NCBI GenBank assembly: GCA_002900995.3
Contig: CM035308.1
Coordinates: 2,976,001-3,040,000 of the forward strand
Origin: Ganoderma boninense
Lineage: Eukaryota > Basidiomycota > Agaricomycetes > Polyporales > Polyporaceae
Length of the DNA stretch: 64,000 nt
Reading direction: 5' to 3'
A program made the translations under genes and the position numbers. The notes beneath the pieces were generated by a model. It was not told where the DNA came from, did no database searches, and saw nothing but the letters and a program-made list of their open reading frames with translations. Shown piece by piece: positions 1-9,857 of the stretch. The stretch's first letter is position 1, and the number at the start of each line of letters is the position of its first letter.

Positions 1-108
1 CAAAAACAACACAACTTTGGACAGATAAGTACGCCCATGCAAATAACCCATACCCTGCGAAACGATAACCAACGCTGAAGTTCGAGCAGCGCGAGCCCCA
101 AATTTCGA

Positions 109-2542
109 TTAAATATCAGTTCGCGCGCCCCCGGGCCCGATACATCCCCGTCCCAGAGCCCGGCCCAAGGCTCCTGCTCCGCGGAGACTGCGCGGCGCCG
201 GGATCGGGATCGCCATCGGCGTCGACGGCGCAGCCCCGCCCGACCCGCAGAAGCTCCCCGACTCCCTCGCGGCCGCGGCGGCGGGCGGGCGCATCCAGCT
301 CGGCGAAAGCACGGGGGGCATGCTCTCGTTGCGCAGCGCCTTCTGCAGCTCGTCGCGCGACCTTGAGAACGCGCGGCCACGCGAACGCGATGCCGACCCG
401 GACCCAGACCCGGCAGACGAGCTTGCATAGCGGCTCAAGCTGCGCGCGGACTCGCGGTCGGGCGTGAGTGCCCACCGCGCGTCCTCGTCGACGGTGTCAA
501 GTTCGGGGAGGTCGGGGGAGCTGAGCGAGGGCCTCGCCGGAGACGCTTTGCGCCGCCGTAGGGCGTCGAGCGAGGGGTCGCGCGGAGTCACGGGCATGTC
601 GTTCGGGCTGCGCGAGCGGGAGGTGGAGAGGTCGACGCTGACGCGCGGGCGGGGCGCACGACCGCGTTCGCACGACGGGACGGGGTCTGGCCGGATGACG
701 ATCGCGGAGTCCTGCACGCTGCTGCAGCCGTCTGACGAGCTCCCGGAGGTGGAGCGCAGGATGGCATTCGTCAGCACGGACAGGCTCGGCTGCGTGGGCG
801 CGGGGTGGGAAGCGTGGGCGGGCGAGGAGTTTAGGAGGGGGTGGTGATGGTAGCGGTTCTCATGCGGCGGCCGCGACTTGCTACGGCTGGCTGTGCGGAC
901 AGCGGACGTTGACCGGCTGGTGGACCGTGCGGAACGCAGCGCTGACCAGTCTTCCACGGCGGACGCAGAGTCCTTGCACGTTTTGGCGGGGCATCGCGAC
1001 GGGGAGCGAGATCCGACGACCTTCTCCGGATCCGAGGGCGGGGTGACGTCGTCCGCCGCGGAGCCCCAGCCGATGCCCCAGGCGACCTCGTCGACCATGG
1101 CGACTGTCCACCGGGCTGGGACCGAGCGTTCGATGCACCCGTGTAGAGCCTGTTCTGCACACCGCCCGACGCCCTGAGGCATATCGAAGGCGCCTGTCCG
1201 ATAAGAATAAGGGTACAATCAGCCTCTTATCGTGAAGGAATTCCATTGCTTGCTCGTATCCTGAAACCGTTACGTACCATGGAGGATCTTCATCTGCAGC
1301 CGAGGCTCGAACGAATCAGAGAAGGGCAATTTCCCGGTGAGGAGGGTGAACAGCATGACGCCTAACGCCCATATATCTTGCGCGGGGTGCGCGGCGTACG
1401 GGGTTGATGTGGTCTCTGGAGAGAGCAGAAGTTCAGGGGCGGCATAGGGAAGTGATCCGGGCTCGTAGCCTCGGTTCGGGACCGTGGGCGAGCCCGATGC
1501 GGGGTACGGGCTTGACGTTCGGTGCCTTGTGGGGATGCCGTGGCGCAGCCTGAGGGACAGGTGCTGAGGAAGCTTGCCCACAGCCGCCCTGCCGGCCGAT
1601 CGACTGGAGGGTGGGCGTGCTTGCGAGAGGGTGCGCGATCGCTGGACACCTTCACCCTCGGACTCGAGGGGGTCGTCGATCTCGCCGATCTTTCGTGCCA
1701 TTCCGAAGTCGCCGATTTTACAGACACCCATCTCGTCTACAAGCACATTCTCCAACTTCAAATCTCCGTGCACGAACCCCGCCACCTCATGCATGTACCG
1801 CAGCCCTCGTACCACCTGCCGGAACATCATGCCTGCATCATCCTGCGGAAGCGCGGGGTTTCCGTCGCGCTTCAGGATATCAAACAGGCTCCCTGCAGGG
1901 CAGTACACAGTGAAAAAGAAGTCGGCGTAGGACGTGTGATTGACAGTGAAGAGAGGGAGGACGTGTTCGTGGTTAAGGGCAAGCCCATACCAGCGCTTCG
2001 CGTTTGAGGCTCTTGCGCGCCAACGCGGGGTCGGGCTGCTTGTCAAGGTCCGCATGTCGCACAATCTTGACAGCGACGGTACCGCCTTGCAAGGAGAAAG
2101 CGGTACGGATGATGGAGAATCCGCCGCGGCCGACGATGGGTCCGAGGGTATATCCGGCGACAACCGCACCTTCGTCGTCTGGGGGTAGCGACCGCTCAGA
2201 AGCCGTCGGGCTAAATGCAGACAGGAACATCGCCGCTGGAGAAGACGAGAGGTCTACCTCTGGCAAGTCGTCCACAGGCAGAGGCGACACGGCAGGAGAG
2301 CCAAAGAAGTCGAGAGGTGGCGGCTGAGAGAAGGCGACTGCATCCTCAGGTGACTCCAAGTGCGCAAGCTCCTCCGAAATCTTTTGGTCGGCATCTAGAA
2401 TGTCTGCATTAGCCCTCTCGTGGATGGCGGTGGGGAATGGATGCGGCGAGTCGTGGACAAAGAGAGCAAGTAGTTGGCCGCGGGGTCCATGATGAGCAGT
2501 CCGGGAGGAGTTGTTACTTCTGTCCGGGGCGAAGTTTTGCAT
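109..2542 (-). CDS. Ser/Thr protein kinase, apparent frameshift in N-lobe
   Basis: Protein kinase of about 780 residues in three coding pieces. I start at the first in-frame ATG (2542-2540). The N-lobe shows a glycine loop GRGGFS and a VAVK lysine. After the break come NHEHVLPLF, the catalytic loop HGDLKLENVL, DFG in KIGDFGMAR, an insert of about 75 residues in the activation segment, and AAPELL. The intron 1277-1194 (GTACGT..ACAG, 84 bp) joins MKILHG to AFDMPQG. The C-lobe ends with VDEVAWGIGWG, followed by a long Ser/Arg/Pro-rich, probably disordered tail. The HRD motif is HGD, so the activating arginine is absent, which suggests weaker dependence on activation-loop phosphorylation. Between REALVW and LALNHEHVL the frame changes by one base at a GGG run (1984-1986) with no plausible intron: either a real mutation or a consensus error. 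Substrate unknown. Kinase identity is firm. Confidence 0.85.
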
Positions 2543-3053
2543 ATAACTCGTTGACCGTGTTTCTGCGAGTGTGTGTGTGATGTCAAGCGTCAGGGAGGGT
2601 GGATGAGGGACGTCGTGCGGGGGAAGGTGATGGTGGGGAGTCAAGTGCGGGGCGCGACGGGAGCCCTGAGATCCGCGTCAAACTATACTGTATTACGTAA
2701 TCAGACCTTTTCGAGCGGATGCTGCCACCCAGGCCCGCCGACCGTCACATGTGTTTTGGCTCATCCACCGCCCAGGGGTCCCACGGCGACGGCGTCGGTC
2801 GAGGCTCGGAGTGCGCAGGTAGGAGCGCAAGAGACGACGGCGTCGTCGTCGGATGTTTTGAAAAACTTAACATGCGGGATCGACCTGGATGCTTCCGAGG
2901 GACGATCTCGAAAATGATGTCATAACTGGCCACAGTCTTCCCAATTCAGACGGCCCGCTAGGACCAGCACCACTTCAGGTCAAATCCAGATCTCCTTTCC
3001 TCCTCAGAATCGAACATGCTGTACAGAGAAACTCACAGACGGTCTTACAACGC
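2543..3053. other. intergenic: kinase promoter side and reductase 3' side
   Basis: This stretch separates the start of the kinase gene from the stop of the aldo/keto reductase gene, both on the minus strand. It should hold the kinase 5' leader and promoter and the reductase terminator. No convincing TATA box or coding sequence is visible. Confidence 0.5.
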
Positions 3054-4775
3054 CTATACACCTTGCCTCCATCTTCCTCGCCCCGAACGTTCTCCAACAT
3101 CATCCTCATCTGGCACAATCACGCCGCCATCGTCGTCGAAGATGTCGTATCCGAGGTTGTAACGCTTGGACGGGTTGACGACACGGCGTGGGGGGTGGGC
3201 TTGAGCAGCTGTCTCCAATTTGTTGAACAGCTCCACTGGGAGTCTGCGGACTTCACAGCCTGTCAGGAGCTTTGCATCGCAGTCCACAGGACACAAGGTA
3301 CGTACCGTGGTAATTTTCCTTCACTCGGGATGGAGTCACGCTCTTAGGCAGGACGATCGTCTGATGGACCATGAGTAAATATATGCCGACAATAATCCAT
3401 GCGTTCACTCACGCCACGCTGTACATGCCACGAGATGATAACTTGAGCTGGTGTGATACTGAGAGCCCTTGCGATCTCCTTCACTTCGGGGACATTGAAC
3501 GTCTCTTTGACAAGATCGTTGCTACCCAGAGGAGAATACGCTTCGAGGAGCAACTCGTTTTCCTTGGCCCACTACAAGCGCATATATTCAACAATAATGC
3601 CATGGTAAGCAGAGCAAGCTCGTACCTTCAACAACTCGGGTTGCGGGTTCCAGAAGCTCAATTCAACTTGATTGACGGCAGGCTTGTACTTGAGGGGGTT
3701 CCCCGTAAGGTTGCGCAACCTCGGGATGTTGAAGCTAACATCTCCTCAGGATACAGACCAGACAAAACGCCGAAAGCCAAAACGCACTTGCTAACACCAA
3801 TATTGCGGACCTTGCCCTTGTCTACCATGTCCTCGAGCTTCTTCCACGTGGGGTACGGGTTTGCGGTCAGCGCCTCGTCTATGTCGCTGTCTGTTCCCTT
3901 CTTGACAGCAATCGGCCTTCACGTCCCTGTCACGACACAGCTCTCTGCAGAGGCGGACATCACTCACCAATGGATCAGGTACAGGTCAAGATAGTCGACG
4001 CCAAGCTTCGTGAGCGAGTCGTCAAGAGCCGGCTCAACATCTTCAGGCGCGTGGAACGCGTTCCAGAGCTGTATGCGCGCATACATTGAGCAAACGCACG
4101 AGAACGACGACAGCACATCTCGCACCTTCGACGTGAGCCAAACCTGGTCCCTCGGGACGCCGCTCGCGCGCAACGCCTCGCCCACCTCCTCCTCATTCTG
4201 CGTAGTGTGGAACGACACTCAAAATAAGCGTCGGAAACCTACGCTCGCGCAGCTCGTACTCTCTCACCTGATACGCCCAAGCACCGTCGATGTGCCTATA
4301 GCCGGTCTCCAAAGCCGCCTTCACCGCGCCGCCCACCTGGTTCGGAGGGGCCTTCCACACGCCTGTGGACGCCGCCGCAGCTCAGCCACACGTCCGCATC
4401 CACGCCAGAGCTCACCGCCGAAGGCGCACCGAGGGCGACCGACGGGATCTTGTCGCCCGACGGGAGGGTGAAGTGCTTCTGCAGCGACGCATGGCCGTTG
4501 ACTGCAGAGCTGAAGTTGCGGTGTCTGCCCGAGCCGCGGCACGGCGTGCCCAGGCGCATGCGCGCGGTCGGGGCGAAGACCTTCTGCGCGACGAGATAAG
4601 AGGCCTGGAAGACGGCGGCCATGGAGAGGACGAGGAATAGGAGACGTTTCCAGGAGAAGATGGGGCGGTCGTCGTCCTCGACGTCTTCGAGATCGTCGTC
4701 GGATTCGGGCTTGGGCTGCTCGATATCGGGGACGGGAAGCTCGTGCTGGGGCACGGGCTGGTAGGGAGGGGACAT
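3054..4775 (-). CDS. aldo/keto reductase with N-terminal membrane anchor
   Basis: NAD(P)H-dependent aldo/keto reductase, nine exons: 4775-4430, 4362-4268, 4197-4126, 4068-3968, 3916-3788, 3734-3626, 3571-3413, 3360-3306, 3259-3054. All introns are GT..AG, 46-71 bp, and the joins keep frame. The start is the ATG at 4775. Exon 1 encodes an acidic N-terminus, a hydrophobic segment at residues 44-63 ([19 protein letters not shown]) and then the normal AKR beginning [15 protein letters not shown]. Family motifs follow: [18 protein letters not shown] with the catalytic Asp and Tyr, [30 protein letters not shown] with the catalytic His, [21 protein letters not shown], and [16 protein letters not shown] for cofactor binding. 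The anchor is encoded in the same exon as the AKR start, so it is not a splice artefact. Most AKRs are soluble; this one is predicted to be a single-pass membrane protein. Its substrate cannot be told from sequence. Confidence 0.9.
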
Positions 4776-5458
4776 GGTGGTGCGAAGTTGGGAAGAACCG
4801 GAGTAAGTAAGAATAGTTATCGGTTCCATTGACAAAGTTCGTGCTTCCGATTGCGTAAGTTGAACCTCCGCTGCATGTCTGATAAGTAAGTACCGCTTAG
4901 TGATTATAAGTAATACCTTCCAACAACACAATACTTAAATCTTGCCTAACAATGAACTTGCAATGAACGTATTGCGCCCATTGCCAACAAAGTTGAACAA
5001 ACTAAGCAACAAACGACGTCATTTGGAGGTAGGGGTCACGTGTTCCACGCACAGAGGATAAGCGCTAACCCATCTCTCTCTCCAACTTTGCGGACAAGCC
5101 TCTGCAGCTGGTTTCCTGCAGATCGTACAAATCTGGCGACTTTTAATACGTTGCATGGTAAGTACACTAGAAACGACTGCTCTCCCGCAGGTGAGCAGAT
5201 TTTTACATGATTTTGATTGTTGTGGAGGCGGCGGCTTTCGACCGGTCACGTATGGGAACGCTTATCACCACCTGCCGCCTCCGATGCTGGCAGCCTGAGT
5301 GACTCGCCAGCTGCGTAAAGGTGACCATAATACCGTTGACAGCATTTCTGGCGCCAGGCTTTTTCACAACCATTACATCGACGGTATCAGTTCCTTCAAG
5401 ATGGAGTCAAGGTATGGTCAATACGTCTTTCTGGTACCACTCGAGATAGGGATCTGAT
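4776..5458. promoter_or_regulatory. divergent intergenic region, reductase and F-box genes
   Basis: About 680 bp between two divergently transcribed genes, so both promoters should lie here. It is less GC-rich than the flanking genes. A 76-codon open frame at 5019-5249 on the minus strand has no recognisable domain and I do not call it. Confidence 0.45.
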
Positions 5459-7073
5459 ATGAAAGTTCACTACAGTGCAGCGACACCCCCACTGGAGAAT
5501 AATACTCTCAACTTAGATGTCATTCGAGCAGTCATGACATTTTCCTCAGTCGCAGGCTTGAAGGAGCTCGCAGTCGTCTCCCAACCTCTACGAGAAGGGG
5601 CTTCCCGAGAGATTCTTACTCGAGGCGTCCACCTCCGAAACAGCAATGCCAAGGTCCAATCGTTCTGCCAGTTCATGCTCAAGCACGAGCCTCCATTATA
5701 TGCCTTTCTCCACAAGCTGATCCTCGAGCACGTCCCAGACCGCTCATCAGGCGAGTTCGACCCCGACGACCTCCTCGAAGTGCTCTCGCGTGCGACATAC
5801 CTCCGCGATCTCCGGATACGATGGTGCGACCATCTCTTCACCTCCAACTCAGACAAGCGCCTCCCACACACCCTCCCACAGCTCCAGGACCTCCACCGTC
5901 TCGAGATCTGGACAAAAAGTGTGTCCACCGATCCCCTCGTCGCAGACACCGTGCTGCGGCTCCGCGCCCAGCTGCGCACCCTGCAGTTCTCCTCCGATGA
6001 GGACAACCAGCTCCCGCGCGACTTCCCCAACCTCCTCGCGGGGCGCCAGAAGTCCCTCCACCTCCTGCGCATCTGTTACCCCGACCTCACGAGCGCGCCC
6101 TGGGTCCCCTTCTCCTCGCTCCTCGTCCTCTTCCTCACCATCTCCAACAAGCTCCCGAGCCTCCCGCGCATCGCCCAGATCTTCCCGAACCTGCGCGAGC
6201 TCGCGGTCTTCGCCGTCGGATTCGAGGTCGACTTCGTGCACCCCGCGCCCGAGCACGTCCGAGCGCGCGAGGAGGCGCTCGCATTCCAGAAGAAAGGCGG
6301 CGGCTGGAAGCGCCTCGACGTGCTCACGACGTCCACGATCGGCGACCCCTGGGTCCTCTGCCTGGCGTGTCCTGTCGGGAGCGTGAGGCTTGGGAACTAC
6401 GACGTGAGCATCCACGCGGCGTTCGTGGATGTCGTGTCGCGCACCCGCCCGACGAAGGTCTCCTTGCACCTGTCGTGCGCGACGTACTGCATCAAGCCGA
6501 TCAATCAAGCCGAGCGTCTTCCTCTTCCCCGCAGGCGATCCACCCAAGGAGGGAGGAGCCGGTCTTCAGGCGCAGGTACAGGGTGCGACTCATGTGCTGC
6601 TGCCGTTTACCATTGCTGGGTTCTGGGACGGCCAGACGACGTCCGCGATGGTAGTGCGTTGATGGTGTTGTTTCGACTTCGCCTGCCAGGTCGGTCACTG
6701 ACGTGCTGTCCTTTTTGCACAGGGCGTGATCAATTCTCACATCAGGCACTCCCGCATTGAGTACCTGCACGTCGCGTTCGCGGAGTTCTTCATGTTCTCC
6801 CCGGAGATCGACGAGCGCGTGCTGAAGCCGCGAGACATCCACCCTGGCTGCGTGAAGGTGATCGAGGATATCGACGTCGACCTCCTGGTCCAGGAGGTGG
6901 CTGTCGCTGCGGCGTGCCTGCGTATCCTTGTTATCACTATCGCGACGCGCGACCAGAGCGTGTGGATGATTGAGCGGCACGGAGAGGCACGGATCCCCAC
7001 TAGAGTCGAGAATATGTGGTCTGCGAAGGAGATCATGGAACGGGAGGAACGTGCGTACCTGCATCTCAACTAG
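5459..7073 (+). CDS. F-box/LRR-like protein, frame broken by a 13-bp insertion
   Basis: The protein resembles the large Agaricomycete group of F-box proteins, presumed substrate receptors of SCF ubiquitin ligases. The N-terminal region (LDVIRAVMTFSSVAGLKELAVVSQPLREGAS) is F-box-like; leucine-rich segments such as LHLLRICYPDL and FPNLRELAVFAVGFE follow. Exon 1 runs from the ATG at 5459 to 6650, the intron is 6651-6722 (GTAGTG..CACAG), and exon 2 ends at the TAG at 7071-7073. Within exon 1 the frame shifts at 6491-6516, where 10 bases (atcaagccga) occur twice 13 bp apart. Removing 13 bp joins YCIKP to SVFLFPAGDPP and keeps the frame to the exon end, so an insertion is the likely cause. As it stands the gene would make a truncated protein with an abnormal tail. 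A decayed paralogue lies directly downstream. Confidence 0.75.
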
Positions 7074-7180
7074 CACCTCCGTTAATTATCTGTCTTTGCT
7101 CTGAGGATTCCTGGTGTATTTTAGATTCCTTCGGCACGAAGTCGAAGGGTATTCATGCGGTTAACGTTGGGGCAAATCGA

Positions 7181-8058
7181 CCTCGTCCAGTGGACGATGA
7201 GTTGTTGCAAGAGGAGCTCGGTGGCCGCGCTCAGTCTGTCCGCATGTTGTCCAAGTTTTACTCCGGCAAAGCGAGAAACAGAGCCTGCTCCTCCCTGCAG
7301 TCGTCTCATACCCGAAGCTGTTGGTTTATCAACCCTTACTTGACGAGAGAATTGTCTGGATTCATGCTCAGCCGGGACCTGCCTCTCTTTCCGTTTCTGC
7401 ACGCACTCTACGTTAACATGTTCATGGGCATGAGGGGCCAATCTTCTCCTCGAATTGCTTTCCTGCGCTTCTTCCCTCCGCGATCTGGAGATGCAGAATC
7501 ACTGGTCCTGGCAGTCTCTGACTGACGCGCGCCTGGTTTCCATTATCCCCGAGCTGATCCATCTCCGCCGCCTTCGACTGTTCACTTAGTCCTGTCGACA
7601 CAGACAAGCTCGTCATATCTGTAGTCTGTGAATTGGGCACGCAGCTACACACTTTCGAGGCCTGCTGCCCATTCAAGCCCTCTTACGTCAACGAGGGCCT
7701 CCCCCCCGGGCCGACCCTTGGAGCGTACCAGATGCACCTCCGTGTCCTCCATATCCATACCCCGACCTCATCAACACCTCTTGGATCCCCCTTCCGACTG
7801 TCCACGCTCTACCCTTTCTCTGTCCCACCAATTTGCCAATGAGCCTTCACCGTATCGCGCAGACCTTTCCCTCCATCCCCGGCTCACTATCTCTGATGCC
7901 GCTGGGGAGCAATTGCTCTGACAATTGCCGCACGAAGACAAGGCGTGTGGACGATTGACAGAGGTGAGAACAGGCAGACAATATCCGAGGTCACGGACCC
8001 CGTGTTCATGAGGGAGATTATCAAACAGGAGGAACGCTCTTATACGTACCAATTGTAA
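7181..8058 (+). pseudogene. decayed tandem copy of the F-box gene
   Basis: Three blocks match the upstream F-box protein in order. Around 7240-7440, LSGFMLSRDLPLFPFLHALY resembles FCQFMLKHEPPLYAFLHKLI. At 7633-7920, the run from GTQLHTFEA through LRVLHIHTPTSSTPLGSPF to NLPMSLHRIAQTFPSI resembles RAQLRTLQF through LHLLRICYPDLTSAPWVPF to KLPSLPRIAQIFPNL. At 7922-8058, TIAARRQGVWTIDRGENRQ and the terminal EIIKQEERSYTYQL match TIATRDQSVWMIERHGEAR and EIMEREERAYLHLN. The middle third is missing and the frame changes between blocks. This is a tandem duplicate that has lost coding capacity; the boundaries are approximate. Confidence 0.7.
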
Positions 8059-8384
8059 CGAAAAACCTGAATGCCACCCGTTGATACTTCGCCTGCAGCT
8101 GCGGCATGCCTACGACGGCTGCGACGCAGGTCGACATGTCCAGCACGGACACTCTTGCTCTCAGTGGCGCAGTAATGTTTCATGCCCCATGTCGCACACG
8201 AGGCCACCGAAGAACTTACGGTGCTGCGGTAGCCTTGTCGTCTAGGCGCTTCGTCTTTATACTGTACCTGCGGAATCTACCTATAAGAAGGCTGAAACCA
8301 CCGCAGAGAAACCATCAGTCTCCACCCCACGCTTTGCTCTGTACTCATTTCTCCTCGCTCTGTATTGCTGATTTCGCTTCACTC
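8059..8384. other. intergenic, upstream of the GGPPS-like gene
   Basis: About 325 bp between the F-box pseudogene and the next ATG. The frame of the next gene is open upstream to an ATG at 8106, but that part has no conserved character and is more likely leader and promoter. Confidence 0.4.
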
Positions 8385-9857
8385 ATGTCATATTCACACT
8401 ACAATCGCTCAAGCAACAATGCTGGATACGGAGGTGGAGGAACGCGCGGCACCCGGAACCCCCCATACCGCACCACTGCCAACATCATCAGTCTACCGCC
8501 AGACCGCGACCTCATGGAAGGCCTGCGAAGCGTCGCCATTCAGACAATCTCCAAACCCCATGCCGATGTCTCCAGTGGCGATGCTGTCAAGCCCGAGAAC
8601 GTCAAATACATCGGCTCCTACAACTGGGAAGAGAAGAGCACGCCTACGATCACCGTGCCAGGTGCGTAGTACATGTATCCCCCAGGTCTAGGTTTACGTT
8701 CCAGTATTCAAAGCCACTCCCCGAACAGGCTCCCCTCCGGAATGGCGAGGACGACCATTCCCGTACCGTGTCCAGTTCGACACCGATGCCCGTTTCGTTG
8801 ACCAGAACGGCTACCGCATGGGCGAGGCCTCGTGCCTACTCCCCATATTCCGCGCAGTGGACATCATCGCCGAGGAGAACGCCGACACCTCCCTGGAGTG
8901 GGGAGAAATTGACATTGTCACCGACAGGAACGGCTTGCGCAAATTGATGCGGTGGCTGCAATACACTCCAGGGCCGGAGAAGGAGCCCCTCAAGGAGTTT
9001 CGAATCGACCTGCAGTTGGGAGGGAAGAAGACAGTGCTGATGAATAGGTGGGAGAAGCGTACCAGGGAGAACGCTGACCCGCCCAAGTCGGGTTGCGGGC
9101 TCAACTTCGAACGGGAGAGCACGACGCCGACGATGGGGTGCGAGAGGAGCACTGGACATCATCGTATTGTGCAACAAGTGAGTGGTTTGTTTCAACCGAG
9201 GAGGATGTGAGATTTATGATGAAACGATTGAAGGACATGGGGGGGCTCAAAATGATCGTTCGCTGTGAAGTGGATGCATGCATTCCTGGCCCAGCCTCCG
9301 AGTCTGCGACAAGCACCGCCCGTGCAGTAGCCTCGCAAATTGCCGCTCCCTCAAATGTGGACGACCTCAGCGACATGCTCTCGGGCCTGAACGTCTCCAG
9401 AGGCAACTCCACTTCAGTCATGTCCCCCATCAGTCAGAGCGCCGAAATTAAGGTCATCCGCGCGGGGATTCAGCGTCCCCAGTCCTCGATTGTCGAAATC
9501 ACTACCCGCTCGGCCCGGTACATCGACGGGTTCGATTGGGGGGAGCAGTACCCGCAGCTCCTGCTATCAAGCACCCCCCACCTCTTCCTCGCCGTGCACG
9601 AGCGCGGAGTCTTCCAAAACGTTATAAAGCACCAGCTTGGGACGACTGAATTCCGCCGCGTCGAGAACGACAGCAAACTCCAGAAGAGGTTCCGCCAGCT
9701 CGTGGCAGTCCTGCGGGCGGTCCAAGCCCTAGTGAAGGAGCATGGGGCGCGCGGACGTCTCAGTCTCGTGTGTCGCGAGGGGAGACTAGAGGTGTTTGAA
9801 CGCACCTCGGACCAAAGGCTTGTGCCGGACAGCGACCTGGAGCGGTTTGGCGTTTGA
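8385..9857 (+). CDS. conserved fungal protein, 'GGPP synthetase-like' family
   Basis: Three exons: 8385-8661, 8729-9177, 9234-9857; introns of 67 and 56 bp with GTGCGT..CAG and GTGAGT..AAG. The start is the ATG before SYSHYNRSSNN. Conserved stretches are YIGSYNWEEKSTPTITVPG, SPPEWRGRPFPYRVQFD, FVDQNGYRMGEASCLLPIFR, DIVTDRNGLRKLMRWL, FRIDLQLGGKKTVLMNRWEK, CGLNFERESTTP and GHHRIVQQ joined to DMGGLKMIVRCEVDACIP across intron 2. From memory, basidiomycete and ascomycete homologues are often named geranylgeranyl pyrophosphate synthetase. I see no DDxxD prenyl-diphosphate motif, so that name is probably a propagated error. The C-terminal half (YIDGFDWGEQYPQLLLSSTPH and onward) repeats the idea of the N-terminal block. 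Function unknown. Confidence 0.8.

Noticed and set aside
5019..5249. 76-codon minus-strand frame with CTICRKP
   Set aside because: Only one Cys pair, no full zinc motif, and it lies in a divergent promoter region.
8106..8384. Upstream ATG extending the GGPPS-like protein by 93 residues
   Set aside because: The extension is in frame but has no conserved features; SYSHYNRSSNN at 8385 looks like a natural start after a leader.
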